Assembly: GCF_011045195.1 (NCBI RefSeq)
Contig: NZ_CP049199.1
Span: 5,129,501 to 5,193,500, forward strand
DNA from: Caulobacter soli
Lineage (GTDB): Bacteria > Pseudomonadota > Alphaproteobacteria > Caulobacterales > Caulobacteraceae
Reading direction: 5' to 3'
DNA: 64,000 nucleotides
Position numbers and translations under genes: made by a program. Below the pieces are notes generated by a model. It ran no database searches. It saw only the letters and a list, made by a program, of their open reading frames with translations, and was not told the DNA's origin. How positions within the stretch are numbered: position 1 is the first letter of the stretch; each line of letters opens with the position of its first letter. This document shows, piece after piece, positions 46,868 to 56,677 of this stretch.

Positions 46868-47746
46868 ATGTCCGACATCGCCCGGCCGCGCCGCAGCGCC
46901 CTCTACATGCCCGCCTCCAACGCCAAGGCGGTGGAGAAGGCGCGCACGCTGGACGCCGACGTGATCATCCTGGACCTCGAAGACGCCGTCGCCCCGGACA
47001 TGAAGGACGCCGCCCGCGAGGCCGCCGTCGCGGCGGTCAAGGCCGGGGGCTTCGGCCCACGCGAGATCGTCATCCGCACCAACGGCCTGGACACCCCCTG
47101 GGGCGAAGCCGACCTCAAGGCCGCCGCCGAGGCGGGCCCCGACGCCGTGTTGGTTCCGAAGGTCAACGACGCGGCCGACGTCTACGCCTACCAGGCCGCC
47201 CTGCACGCCGCTCCGGCCGCCACCAAGCTGTGGACCATGATCGAGACCGGCAAGGCCGTCTTCCACCTGTGGGAGATCGCGGCCGCCTCCAAGACCACCC
47301 GGCTTTCGGGCTGGGTGATGGGGGTCAACGACCTGGCCAAGGAGATGCGGGCCCGCCAGACGCCGGGCCGCGAGGCTTTCCTGCCGATCCTGTCGCTGTC
47401 GGTCGCCGCCGCCCGGGCCCATGGCCTGACCATCCTGGACGGGGTGCACAACGACATCGAGGACCTGGACGCCCTGGAGGCGGTCTGCGGTCAGGCCGTC
47501 GATTTCGGCTTCGACGGCAAGACCCTGATCCATCCTAAGCACCTGGAGATCTGCAACCGCGCCTTCTCGCCCACCGCCGACGAAATCGCCTGGAGCCGGG
47601 CGGTGATCGCCGCCTTCGCCGCGCCGGAGAACGCCGGCAAGGGCGCCTTGCGGGTCGAGGGCAAAATGGCCGAGCGGCTGCATCTGGTTCAGGCCGAACG
47701 GCTGGTGGCGGTGGCCGCCGCCATCGCCGAACGCTCCGCCGCCTAG
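46868..47746 (+). CDS. CoA-ester lyase (CitE / malyl-CoA lyase-like, HpcH/HpaI fold)
   Basis: A 292-residue TIM-barrel lyase. It opens RPRRSALYMPASNAKAVEKA. Metal and substrate loops are in IILDLEDAVAP (acidic ligands), ALVPKVN-like VLVPKVNDAADV, and LWTMIETGKAV. The family cleaves malyl-, methylmalyl- or citramalyl-CoA into acetyl- or propionyl-CoA plus a 2-oxoacid. The nearby double-hotdog MaoC hydratase (49268-50317) is the natural partner, suggesting mesaconyl-/methylmalyl-CoA or citramalyl-CoA chemistry. The start at 46868 fits the family; the frame is open to 46805. Exact substrate uncertain. Confidence 0.85.
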   Translation: MSDIARPRRSALYMPASNAKAVEKARTLDADVIILDLEDAVAPDMKDAAREAAVAAVKAGGFGPREIVIRTNGLDTPWGEADLKAAAEAGPDAVLVPKVNDAADVYAYQAALHAAPAATKLWTMIETGKAVFHLWEIAAASKTTRLSGWVMGVNDLAKEMRARQTPGREAFLPILSLSVAAARAHGLTILDGVHNDIEDLDALEAVCGQAVDFGFDGKTLIHPKHLEICNRAFSPTADEIAWSRAVIAAFAAPENAGKGALRVEGKMAERLHLVQAERLVAVAAAIAERSAA

Positions 47747-47761
47747 GACCCGGACCAACCG

Positions 47762-48808
47762 ATGCGCGCGCTCCTGATCTCCCTGCTGGCCCTTTCCGCC
47801 GCGCCCGTCCTGTCCGGGCAAGTTCTCGCTCAGGAGACGGCGCCGGTCGCGACCGCGCCGACGCCGCAGGTCGCGCCCGCCGATCCGAGCCCCCCGCCCG
47901 TGATCGCCGCGCCGCCGGCTCCGGACGCGCCGGTCTCGGCCGACCAGGCCGTCGATCCCCTGGCCGACCTGATCGCCCAGAGCGGCCCCCAGACCACCGA
48001 CGAGGAAGACGCCGCGCCCCAGGCGCCGGCCCCGCCGCACAAGCCGACCATCCTGCCGATCCCCGCACCCGATCCCGACGAGGTCGATCCCAACCACGCC
48101 ATTCCCCAGGGCGGCTACATCCCGATGGCCGAGGCCTACGACCTGCGGGTCAAGGGTTCGATCCTGGCCGCCCAGGGCCTGCAGGGCCCGCTGGACGGCG
48201 GCTGGGCGATCCAGGGTCCGGACGGCGCGACGCTCTACGCGCTGCAGCTGGTCGACAAGGTCGGCGGCTATGACGGGCTGGAAGGCGCCTGGCGCGACGT
48301 GCGGCGGCCCGGGACGGTGGGCTCGACCGGCCTGATCGATTTCGTCGACCGCTCCTACAACGGCTTCCTGGCGCGGTTCTCGCCGCGCGCGGGCCAGCTG
48401 GCGACCCTGGACCTGACGCCGCGCGGCGACGGCTCGTGGAGCGGCAAGCTCAACGAGAACGGCGTCGAGACTCCCGTCACCGCCCGTCGCGTGGCCCAGG
48501 CGACCCTGCCCGCCGGCTATGTGCCCACCGGTCGCGGCCCGGTGATCTGGGGCGCCCGCCCCGCCGCGCCCCGCGTCGTCGCCGAAGCGCCCGCCAAGGG
48601 TCCGGCCTGCTCGACCAAGGGCAAGACGGGCAAGGCCCTGAAAGCCGCCAAGGCCAAGTGCGCGGCCGCCGCCAAGAAGGCCGGCAAGGGCAAGGCGACC
48701 ACCGCCAAGGGCAGGAAAGGCGCGAAGGGCAAGGCCGTGGCGTCGAAGAGCTCGAAAGCCAAAGGCAAGGCGACGGCCAAGGGCTCGAGCAAGAAGAAGA
48801 AGCGCTAG
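47762..48808 (+). CDS. Secreted protein with Pro-rich linker and Lys-rich histone-like tail
   Basis: A 348-residue exported protein (signal peptide ending GQVLAQ). Residues 25-110 are Pro/Ala-rich and acidic. A folded-looking domain (about 115-255: PMAEAYDLRVKGSILAAQGL, then GGWAIQGPDGATLYALQLVD) follows. The last 60-70 residues are almost only Lys, Ala, Gly and Ser, like a histone-H1 tail. I do not recognise the central domain. The tail could bind DNA, LPS or peptidoglycan in the periplasm. It starts 15 bp after the CoA-ester lyase, so they are probably co-transcribed. Confidence 0.7.
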   Translation: MRALLISLLALSAAPVLSGQVLAQETAPVATAPTPQVAPADPSPPPVIAAPPAPDAPVSADQAVDPLADLIAQSGPQTTDEEDAAPQAPAPPHKPTILPIPAPDPDEVDPNHAIPQGGYIPMAEAYDLRVKGSILAAQGLQGPLDGGWAIQGPDGATLYALQLVDKVGGYDGLEGAWRDVRRPGTVGSTGLIDFVDRSYNGFLARFSPRAGQLATLDLTPRGDGSWSGKLNENGVETPVTARRVAQATLPAGYVPTGRGPVIWGARPAAPRVVAEAPAKGPACSTKGKTGKALKAAKAKCAAAAKKAGKGKATTAKGRKGAKGKAVASKSSKAKGKATAKGSSKKKKR

Positions 48809-48849
48809 AAAATTATCCGCTTATCCCAGCGAACGCTGGGACGAGCGAT

Positions 48850-49275
48850 CTAGAGAGACAGCGCCGCCCGCGCCGCCGCGACTGCTCGCTCCAGCACCTT
48901 GGGCCCATAGGCCTTGCCCGCCGAATGCCCCCAGACCGGCCCCGGCCAAGCCGGATCGTCGATGCGGCGGCCCACCACGTGAACGTGCAGCTGCGGCGTC
49001 ACATTGCCCAGCGCCCCGACATTGAGCTTGTCGACCGGCAGACCGAGAACCTGCGCCACGGCGCGGACCGCCGTTCCGGCCAGCACCGTCTCCTCGATCA
49101 GCCGCGCGCGGTCGGTGGCGGACAGGTCCTCCAGCTCCCGGGCGCCGGCGATGCGCGGGATCAGCACCACCCACGGATAGCGGGCGTCCAGCTGCAGGCG
49201 GGCGTGGCACAGCGGCAGCTCGCCCAGGTCGGCGGCGGTGGCGACGAAGGCCAGGTCGAGGGAGAAATCAGCCAC
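48850..49275 (-). CDS. HIT-family protein
   Basis: A 141-residue histidine-triad nucleotide-binding protein. The signature is NVTPQLHVHVVGRR near residue 97, i.e. Q-x-H-x-H rather than the full H-x-H-x-H; this Gln variant is common in bacterial HIT proteins and keeps the nucleophilic His. A GTG start at 49275 overlaps the stop of the MaoC gene by 8 bases, giving translational coupling. Likely a nucleotide hydrolase or transferase; substrate unknown. Confidence 0.88.
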   Translation of the reverse strand: MADFSLDLAFVATAADLGELPLCHARLQLDARYPWVVLIPRIAGARELEDLSATDRARLIEETVLAGTAVRAVAQVLGLPVDKLNVGALGNVTPQLHVHVVGRRIDDPAWPGPVWGHSAGKAYGPKVLERAVAAARAALSL

Positions 49276-50317
49276 GTTTCGGAACCGCCGCCCAATAGTC
49301 GAAATCGAGGATAACGCCGGGCGCATAGGCGCCGGTCTCATCCTTGTCGGGGAAGTCGGCGCAGGGCCGGTCGACGCTCGCCACCAGCCGCAAACGCAGG
49401 GCGCCGATCCCGTGATCCAGGTCGGCCTTGTCCAGCACCTCGCTCCAGGCGAACACCGTGCCGCCGGCGAAATAGGGACTGACGTGACGCCCGCCATTGA
49501 TCGCCAGGATCAGGCCGGCGTTCTGCAGGCCGTTGAACGACAGGGCCTTGGCCGTGGAGATCACCACACCGCCATAGACCAGCCGCCGTCCTGAAGGATC
49601 TTTAGCGCGCTCGAACTGGTTGAAGTGGACCTTGGCGGTGTTCTGCCACAGCCGCGTGGCCATCTGGGCCTCGGCCTCCTCGACCACCATGCCGTCGACA
49701 TGGTCGATCTTCTCGCCGACCGCGTAGTCCTCGAAGGCATGGGGAGCGCCGGCAAGAGAGAAGTCGTACTTGGCGAACGAAAGGCCTTCGGGAGCGATCA
49801 GCTGATCCGCCGACACCGCCTGGGCCAGAGACGGGACGTGCTGGTCGATGATCTCGGCGTCGGGGTCACGCTTGCGGACCATCACCCAGCGCACATAGCT
49901 CAGGACGGTTTCTCCGAACTCGTCTGCGCCGGTGGTCCGGACATAAACGACGCCGGTCTTGCGGTTGGAATTTTCCTTGAGGCCGATCACTTCCGACTTG
50001 GCGCTGAGCGTCATGCCGTCGGTGAGCACCTTGTGAAACCGGCCTTCGGCATAGCCTAGATTGGCGACCGCGTTCAGACTGATATCCGGCACGGTCTTGC
50101 CGAAAACGACATGGAAAGCGATCAGGGGGTCGATCGCGCCAAGCTTCAGGCCGCAAGCCTTGGCGAACACGTCCGACGAGAACAGCGAAAAGCGCGGTCC
50201 GTACAGCGCCGTGTACAGCGCCACGTCGCCCGCCGTGATCGTTCGCGGCGTCGCGTGGGCGATGACTTGGCCGAGCCTGAAGTCCTCGAAATAGTTCCCC
50301 GGATCGGTCTTGCCCAA
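49268..50317 (-). CDS. Double-hotdog MaoC-type hydratase (mesaconyl-CoA hydratase-like)
   Basis: A 349-residue protein with two MaoC/hotdog repeats. The N-terminal half begins NYFEDFRLGQVIAHATPRTI with TAGDVALYTALYG. The C-terminal half begins AFEDYAVGEKIDHVDGMVVE and contains the HFNQFERA segment that replaces the usual hydratase motif. Length and layout match mesaconyl-CoA hydratase of the ethylmalonyl-CoA pathway. The TTG start at 50317 has AGGAGG at ideal distance. Together with the CoA-ester lyase and mdh nearby it suggests a C4/C5 dicarboxyl-CoA route; substrate not proven. Confidence 0.82.
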   Translation of the reverse strand: MGKTDPGNYFEDFRLGQVIAHATPRTITAGDVALYTALYGPRFSLFSSDVFAKACGLKLGAIDPLIAFHVVFGKTVPDISLNAVANLGYAEGRFHKVLTDGMTLSAKSEVIGLKENSNRKTGVVYVRTTGADEFGETVLSYVRWVMVRKRDPDAEIIDQHVPSLAQAVSADQLIAPEGLSFAKYDFSLAGAPHAFEDYAVGEKIDHVDGMVVEEAEAQMATRLWQNTAKVHFNQFERAKDPSGRRLVYGGVVISTAKALSFNGLQNAGLILAINGGRHVSPYFAGGTVFAWSEVLDKADLDHGIGALRLRLVASVDRPCADFPDKDETGAYAPGVILDFDYWAAVPKRG

Positions 50318-50332
50318 GCCCGCGCCTCCTGA

Positions 50333-51424
<1,092 letters not shown>

Positions 51425-51448
51425 GCGGGTTTCGATCTTCGAATACGG

Positions 51449-51484
51449 AAAGGGCGGCTCCGCGAGGAGCCGCCCTTTTTCTTT
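51449..51484 (+). terminator. Terminator of mdh
   Basis: A perfect 13-bp stem (AAAGGGCGGCTCC/GGAGCCGCCCTTT) on a GCGA loop, followed by TTCTTT. Confidence 0.92.
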
Positions 51485-51495
51485 GTGCGGTGAAC

Positions 51496-51616
51496 ACTTG
51501 CCCCCTACGGACCGCTTCGCGGTCGTCTTCCCCCATAGGGGGAAGAGGAGCGTGAGCGCGACGTCCTCCGCCCCCTCGCCGCGACAGACGGCGAAGCCGT
51601 CAGGTGGGGGCAAGTG
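51496..51616. repeat. Intergenic palindromic repeat (ACTTGCCCCC type), copy 1
   Basis: The outer arms CACTTGCCCCC and GGGGGCAAGTG pair, with inner GACCGCTTCGCGGTC and GACGGCGAAGCCGTC palindromes. A second copy is at 59188-59295. Confidence 0.8.
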
Positions 51617-51630
51617 CGTGAGCCGCTGAC

Positions 51631-52065
51631 CTACTGCGCCGCCGCGTCCGCCGGCTCGGCCGAGATCTCTTCCAGCGTCTTGCCGACCTGCTTGGCGCCG
51701 TAGTCCTTGGCCACGTCGCCCAGCGACAGGATGCCGGTCAGGTTTCCAGCGTCGTTTAGGACGACCAGGCGGCGGATCTGATGGTTGGCCATCTTGGCGG
51801 TGGCGTCGGCCAGGATGTCGTCTTCCTTGACGCTCTGGACCTCGCCCTCGCTCATGGCTTCCGAGATCGGGCTGTCGAAGCTGCGGCCCTCGGCGACCAC
51901 GCGCAGGACGATGTCGCGGTCGGTGACCAGGCCGACCACCTTGCCGCCCTCGACGATCGGCACGGCGCCGGTTTCGACATGGGCCATCACCTGGGCGACC
52001 TTGCGCACGGTGTCGGTGGGGGCGGCGGTGGAGACCTGGCTGGTCATCGCGTCGCTGACTTTCAT
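51631..52065 (-). CDS. Tandem CBS-domain protein
   Basis: A 144-residue protein consisting of a CBS pair: the first repeat begins KVSDAMTSQVSTAAPTDTVR and ends VGLVTDRDIVLRVVAEG; the second begins AMSEGEVQSVKEDD and ends LTGILSLGDVAKDYG. CBS pairs bind adenosyl ligands such as AMP, ATP or SAM, and a stand-alone pair usually acts as an energy sensor for a partner protein. No partner is encoded alongside. It is divergent from DUF1993. Confidence 0.92.
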   Translation of the reverse strand: MKVSDAMTSQVSTAAPTDTVRKVAQVMAHVETGAVPIVEGGKVVGLVTDRDIVLRVVAEGRSFDSPISEAMSEGEVQSVKEDDILADATAKMANHQIRRLVVLNDAGNLTGILSLGDVAKDYGAKQVGKTLEEISAEPADAAAQ

Positions 52066-52193
52066 GGGGAAGCTCCTGAAGGAGTGAATTGGGACCCTGT
52101 CAGAACCCCGAGGCGGCGCGGCTGTTCCGTTAAGGCCCCGTTTGGCGCGTCGCCCGACACAGGCTAAGTCCGCTCCAACTCCAGGAGCCTTTC

Positions 52194-52700
52194 ATGACCC
52201 TCACCATCCACCAGGCCAGCGTGCCCGTCTTCGTCCAGGGCCTCAAAGGCCTGAAGGGCGTGCTGGCCAAGGCCGCCGCCCATGTCGAGACCCGCAAGCT
52301 GGACCCCGACGCCCTGCTGAAGGCGCGCCTCTTCCCCGACATGTTCCCGCTGCTGCGCCAGGTGCAGATCGCCACCGACTTCGCCAAGGGCTGCGCCGCG
52401 CGCCTGGCCGGCGAGGAGGTTCCGACCTGGGACGACGCCGAGACCGGTTTCGACGACCTGATCGACCGCATCGACCGCGCCGTCGCCTATGTCGAGGGCC
52501 TGGACCCGGCCAAGTTCGAGAACGCCGAGGACCGTGACATCACCCTGGTGCGCCGCGGCGAGACCAGCGTGGTCAAGGGCCTGGCCTATCTGCAGACCCA
52601 GGCCCAGCCGAACTTCTTCTTCCACCTGACCACCGCCTACGCGATCCTGCGCAAGAACGGCGTCGAGGTCGGCAAGAAGGACTATCTGGGCACGGCCTGA
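52194..52700 (+). CDS. DUF1993 family protein (DinB-like helical fold)
   Basis: A 168-residue soluble helical protein of the DUF1993 family (IHQASVPVFVQGLKGLKGVL near the start, LFPDMFPLLRQVQIATDFAK near 45, and NFFFHLTTAYAILRKNGVEVGK near the C terminus). The fold is related to DinB/mycothiol-type four-helix bundles; the conserved Hx3-type residues suggest possible metal binding. Function unknown. A GC-rich hairpin (52708-52735) follows. Confidence 0.87.
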   Translation: MTLTIHQASVPVFVQGLKGLKGVLAKAAAHVETRKLDPDALLKARLFPDMFPLLRQVQIATDFAKGCAARLAGEEVPTWDDAETGFDDLIDRIDRAVAYVEGLDPAKFENAEDRDITLVRRGETSVVKGLAYLQTQAQPNFFFHLTTAYAILRKNGVEVGKKDYLGTA

Positions 52701-52707
52701 ACCTCAC

Positions 52708-52735
52708 GGCGGCGGCGGCCTCAAGGCCGCCGCCG
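52708..52735. terminator. GC-rich hairpin between convergent genes
   Basis: GGCGGCGGCC/GGCCGCCGCC stem with TCAA loop, no T-run on either strand; possible termination or mRNA-stabilising hairpin. Confidence 0.4.
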
Positions 52736-52825
52736 GAACGCCCACACCAAGGTCGCCAGGGCGGTGAAGACCCCGGCGACCGCCGACAGGATGATCGGCA
52801 ACTGACTCAAAAGCTCCTTGTCCAT
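52721..52825 (-). CDS. 34-residue single-helix membrane peptide
   Basis: The ATG at 52825 opens a 34-codon frame: MDKELLSQLPIILSAVAGVF, then TALATLVWAFRRRP. It has an acidic N terminus, one clear transmembrane helix and a positively charged end, the usual layout of small bacterial membrane peptides. The ribosome-binding site is weak. It is convergent with DUF1993. I keep it as a candidate only; a longer open frame upstream is repeat-derived. Confidence 0.4.
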   Translation of the reverse strand: MDKELLSQLPIILSAVAGVFTALATLVWAFRRRP

Positions 52826-52927
52826 GACCGCACCCACTGACCCGCCAACCAACGGCGGGTTACGGGCCAGAATGACTCCCGGCCACGTCGAGTCCGGACG
52901 TATGTTCTCTTTTTGTTCCCTTTGGGT

Positions 52928-53070
52928 TTTCCCTCCCCCTCGCGGGGAGGGTGGCGACGAAGCCGACGGGTGGGGAACGGCGCAAGGCGTTGGGGGGATG
53001 ATTTCCAACTCGGCAGACCCCACCCGACCCTGGCTCCGCCAGGGCCACCCTCCCCGCGAGGGGGAGGGAA
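52928..53070. repeat. Intergenic palindromic repeat (CCCTCCCCCTCGCGGGGAGG type)
   Basis: The arms TCCCTCCCCCTCGCGGGGAG at 52930 and CTCCCCGCGAGGGGGAGGGA at 53049 are exact complements, with GGGTGGGG/CCCCACCC further in. It sits upstream of ftsK. Confidence 0.8.
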
Positions 53071-53116
53071 GGAACACTGAAGCAGCGACGCCAAACCGCA
53101 CGATCCAAGCCTCAGC

Positions 53117-53133
53117 GTAAACGGCTCTTAACC
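53117..53133 (+). promoter_or_regulatory. Possible CtrA box upstream of ftsK
   Basis: GTAA-ACGGCTC-TTAACC differs by one base from the TTAA-N7-TTAA consensus of the cell-cycle regulator CtrA, 48 bp before the ftsK start. Position suits a promoter element; not tested. Confidence 0.4.
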
Positions 53134-53180
53134 CTCTTGGGGCACAACATCCGGGGTCTACGAGTGCAAGGTGACTTCTG

Positions 53181-55604
53181 ATGGCGCGAGCGGCGCGGCG
53201 ATCGAGCGTTGAACTGGTCTGGGACGCGGTGCGGTACGGCTGGGCCCAGCCGTGGTCGGCGCGGTTCCGGGGCGGGGTGATCTGCGTGGTGGGCGCGGGC
53301 CTGCTGCTGTCGGTCGCCACCTACAACGCCGCCGATCCCAGCCTGAACGCCGCCACCGGCCTGCCGGCGACCAATGCGCTGGGCGGGGCCGGCGCGGCCC
53401 TGGCCGACATCGTCATGCAGTCGATGGGCCTGTCCGGCTGGGTCGCCGCGGCCTTGATGCTGGTGTTCGGCATGTCGCGCGTCACCCAGCCCGATCCGGC
53501 CGCCCATCGTCGCGACCTGCGCGTCCGCGCCCTGGTCGGCGGTCTGGGCCTGCTGGCCCTGGCCGGCCTGCTGGCCGCGCCGCCGCGCCCCGCCGCCTGG
53601 CCGCTGGCCAAGGGCCTGGGCGGGTTCTGGGGCGACGGCCTGCTGAACGGCGTGGCCGGGATCCTCAGCTTCGCCCGCCTGCCCGGCGCCCACCTGATCG
53701 CCGCCCTGCTGCTGCTGATCGGCGCGGTGGTGGCGCTGGGCTATGCGATCGGCGTGCGCCGCATCGATCCCGAGGCCGTCGGCGACCTGATCCACGGCCT
53801 GATGCAGCCGCGTGAGCGCGCGACCGAGCCCAAGCCGGTCGCCCAGCCGGAGCAGCCAGCCCGTCCCCGCGCGCCCCGCAAGGCACCCGCCCCGGTGGTC
53901 GAGGTCGAGCCCGAAGCCCCCGTCGCCCGCAAGATCGCCAAGCCGGCCAAGGCCGCGCCGCCGCCGGTCGAGGAAGACGACGCCTTCGAGCCCAGCTTCG
54001 ACGTCCGCCCCCTGGCCATCGCCCAGCCCAAGGTTCCGGGCAAGTCTAACGCCCGCGAACAGCGCGAACAGCAGAAAGCCTTCGACTTCGACGCCGAAGG
54101 CGGCTTCCAGCTGCCCGAGCTGGCCATGCTGGCCAAGCCCAAGCCGCGCTCGGCCGAGTTCGACGAGGAGGCCCTGCGCCAGAACGCCCGCCTGCTGGAG
54201 AGCGTGCTGGCCGAGTTCGGCGTGCGCGGCCAGATCGACCAGATTCGCCCCGGCCCCGTGGTCACCATGTACGAGCTGGTGCCGGCCGCCGGCACCAAGA
54301 CCGCCCGGGTCGTGGCCCTGGCCGACGACATCGCCCGCTCCATGAGCGTGATCTCGTGCCGCGTGGCCGTGGCCCAGGGCCGCAACGCCATCGGCATCGA
54401 GATGCCCAACTCGCGCCGCGAGACGGTCTATCTGCGCGACCTGCTGTCGTCGTCCGACTACGACAAGGCCACCCACATCCTGCCCATGGCCCTGGGCGAG
54501 ACGATCGGCGGCGAGACCTACATCGCCGACCTGGCCAAGATGCCCCACCTGCTGATCGCGGGCACCACCGGCTCGGGCAAGTCGGTCGGCGTCAACGCCA
54601 TGATCCTGTCGATCCTCTACAAGCTGCCGCCCCAGAAGTGCCGCTTCATCATGATCGACCCGAAGATGCTGGAACTCAGCGTCTATGACGGCATCCCACA
54701 CCTGCTGGCCCCGGTCGTCACCGATCCGAAGAAGGCCGTGGTGGCGTTGAAGTGGACCGTGCGCGAGATGGAAGACCGCTATCGCCGGATGTCCAAGATC
54801 GGCGTGCGCAACATCGGCGGCTTCAATGAGAAGGCCAACGAGGCGCTGGAGAAGGGCGAGCACTTCGAGCGGACCGTCCAGACCGGCTTCGACGACGCCG
54901 GCCGCCCGATCTATGAGACCGAGAAGATCCGCCCCGAGCCCATGCCCTATCTGGTGGTGGTCATCGACGAGGTCGCCGACCTGATGATGGTGGCCGGCAA
55001 GGACATCGAAGGCGCCGTCCAGCGCCTGGCCCAGATGGCCCGCGCCGCCGGCATCCACCTGATCATGGCCACCCAGCGCCCGTCGGTCGACGTCATCACC
55101 GGCACCATCAAGGCCAACTTCCCGACCCGGATCAGCTTCCAGGTCACCAGCAAGATCGACGCCCGCACCATCCTGGGCGAGCAGGGCGCCGAGCAGCTGC
55201 TGGGCCAGGGCGACATGCTGTACATGGCCGGCGGCGGGCGGATCACCCGCCTGCATGGTCCCTTTGTCTCCGACGGCGAGGTCGAGGCCGTGGCCAAGTT
55301 CCTGCGCGACCAGGGCATCCCCAACTACCTGGAAGAAGTCACCGCCGGCGGCGACGAGGAACAGGAAGAGGCTATCGAGGGTGCCTTCGCCGGCGAGGGC
55401 GGGGCCAACGACCTCTACGACCACGCCGTGGCGGTGGTCACCCGCGACCGCAAGGCCTCGACCAGCTACATCCAGCGCCGCCTGCAGATCGGTTACAACC
55501 GCGCCGCCTCGCTGATGGAGCGGATGGAGAAGGAAGGCGTCGTCGGCGCCGCCAACCACGCCGGCAAGCGCGAGATCCTGGCGCCGCCACCGCCGCCGAT
55601 GTGA
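53181..55604 (+). CDS. ftsK: DNA translocase FtsK
   Basis: An 807-residue septal DNA pump. Four N-terminal membrane helices (residues 25-190) precede a Pro/Ala/Lys-rich linker (about 210-280). The motor domain has Walker [16 protein letters not shown] near 460 and Walker [16 protein letters not shown] near 592. A C-terminal gamma winged-helix ([20 protein letters not shown]) that reads KOPS is present. In family members it clears and aligns chromosome ends at dif for XerCD during division. The linker is short compared with E. coli. A possible CtrA box lies upstream and lolA follows. Confidence 0.97.
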   Translation: MARAARRSSVELVWDAVRYGWAQPWSARFRGGVICVVGAGLLLSVATYNAADPSLNAATGLPATNALGGAGAALADIVMQSMGLSGWVAAALMLVFGMSRVTQPDPAAHRRDLRVRALVGGLGLLALAGLLAAPPRPAAWPLAKGLGGFWGDGLLNGVAGILSFARLPGAHLIAALLLLIGAVVALGYAIGVRRIDPEAVGDLIHGLMQPRERATEPKPVAQPEQPARPRAPRKAPAPVVEVEPEAPVARKIAKPAKAAPPPVEEDDAFEPSFDVRPLAIAQPKVPGKSNAREQREQQKAFDFDAEGGFQLPELAMLAKPKPRSAEFDEEALRQNARLLESVLAEFGVRGQIDQIRPGPVVTMYELVPAAGTKTARVVALADDIARSMSVISCRVAVAQGRNAIGIEMPNSRRETVYLRDLLSSSDYDKATHILPMALGETIGGETYIADLAKMPHLLIAGTTGSGKSVGVNAMILSILYKLPPQKCRFIMIDPKMLELSVYDGIPHLLAPVVTDPKKAVVALKWTVREMEDRYRRMSKIGVRNIGGFNEKANEALEKGEHFERTVQTGFDDAGRPIYETEKIRPEPMPYLVVVIDEVADLMMVAGKDIEGAVQRLAQMARAAGIHLIMATQRPSVDVITGTIKANFPTRISFQVTSKIDARTILGEQGAEQLLGQGDMLYMAGGGRITRLHGPFVSDGEVEAVAKFLRDQGIPNYLEEVTAGGDEEQEEAIEGAFAGEGGANDLYDHAVAVVTRDRKASTSYIQRRLQIGYNRAASLMERMEKEGVVGAANHAGKREILAPPPPPM

Positions 55605-55762
55605 TGACGCGCCGCCGGAAACCTTGACCGTCCGGCGGCGTTTCTCCTGCCTCCAACCACCCCGAACCTGAACGGCGCTTCATCGGAGCGCCGAAAAAGG
55701 GTCGCGGGACGGCCTTTCGTCCGACGCGCGGGCAGGGCAAAGGTTGGAGCCTAGGAGATCGC

Positions 55763-56419
55763 ATGACCACCACGACCCCGACCCGCCGCCTGATCCTCGC
55801 CGCCGCCGGCTTCGGCCTGGCCGCCACGATCAGCGGGCAAGCCCTCGCCGCCGCCCAGCCGCAGGCCGCGTCCCTGTCGGCCGAGGACCAGGCCCTGGTC
55901 GACAAGGCCACGGCCTATATCCAGAACCTGGGCTCGGCCAAGGGCCGCTTCGTCCAGACCGACGCCCGCGGGACCCAGACGCAGGGGACCTTCTACCTGC
56001 AGCGCCCCGGCAAGGCCCGCTTCGCCTATGACGGCCCCAACGGCCTGCTGGTCGTCAGCAACGGCAGCGCGGTCAACATCTTCGACAGCCGCCTGAAGAC
56101 CTTCGAGAGCTATCCGCTGAGCCGCACGCCCCTGACCCTGCTGCTGGCTCGCGAGGTTCGGCTGGATCGCGGCGTGCGGGTCACCGGCGTGCGCAAGCTG
56201 TCGGACGGCTTTTCGATCAACGCCGTCGACGCCAAGAAGGAAACCCGTGGCCGCATCGAGCTGAACTTCAGCAACGGCCCCGACCTGATCGGCTGGACCG
56301 TCACCGACGCCAAGGGCGCGGAGACCCGCGTGCGGCTGGTGGACTTCGAAAAGACCTCGGGCCTGGATCCGAAACTCTTCGTCCTTACCGATCCAAGGCG
56401 TCGAGTCGGCAAGCCTTAG
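55763..56419 (+). CDS. lolA: Outer-membrane lipoprotein carrier protein LolA
   Basis: A 218-residue periplasmic chaperone that ferries lipoproteins from LolCDE to the outer membrane. The signal peptide is Arg-rich (TPTRRLILAAAGFGLA...), close to a Tat pattern. The mature domain has the LolA features AKGRFVQTDARGTQTQGTFY and RPGKARFAYDGPNGLLVVSN. It follows ftsK by 158 bp, the familiar ftsK-lolA-xthA order of alphaproteobacteria. Confidence 0.93.
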   Translation: MTTTTPTRRLILAAAGFGLAATISGQALAAAQPQAASLSAEDQALVDKATAYIQNLGSAKGRFVQTDARGTQTQGTFYLQRPGKARFAYDGPNGLLVVSNGSAVNIFDSRLKTFESYPLSRTPLTLLLAREVRLDRGVRVTGVRKLSDGFSINAVDAKKETRGRIELNFSNGPDLIGWTVTDAKGAETRVRLVDFEKTSGLDPKLFVLTDPRRRVGKP

Positions 56420-56524
56420 TTGTATTTTGGCCCTCCGAAGCGGTCCGAATGCGACAATTTCACAACATGCAAGATGTTAACGCGATTGTCCTTGACTTAG
56501 ATTCTGGCCGTGGCAGATTTAACA

Positions 56525-56640
56525 CGCATGGCGAGGAGCGCCCGACCCGCTCTTCGCAACCGTGCCGGACCTATCCCCTCCCGGCGGCGGCATGAGAGAC
56601 CCGACTTTCGCCCAAGCGCTCCGGCGCTTGGGCGTTTTTC
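56525..56640 (+). ncRNA. Candidate sRNA between lolA and xthA
   Basis: In the 258 bp lolA-xthA gap, a promoter-like TTGACT lies near 56491, and an exact terminator stem (CGCCCAAGCGC at 56609 with GCGCTTGGGCG at 56624, then TTTTT) ends about 120 bases later. Between them is an unstructured C-rich stretch ATCCCCTCCC. No coding frame is convincing. Without the sRNA, the terminator could simply end lolA transcription. Confidence 0.35.
56609..56640 (+). terminator. Rho-independent terminator before xthA
   Basis: 11-bp stem CGCCCAAGCGC/GCGCTTGGGCG followed by TTTTTC. It separates lolA (or the candidate sRNA) from xthA. Confidence 0.88.
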
Positions 56641-56677
56641 GTTGTGATCGAGAGGCGGCAAGCTCTAGAGGAACCGC

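Noticed and set aside
56528..56647. 39-codon frame across the lolA-xthA gap
   Set aside because: It reads through a clear intrinsic terminator and has a low-complexity Arg/Pro sequence.
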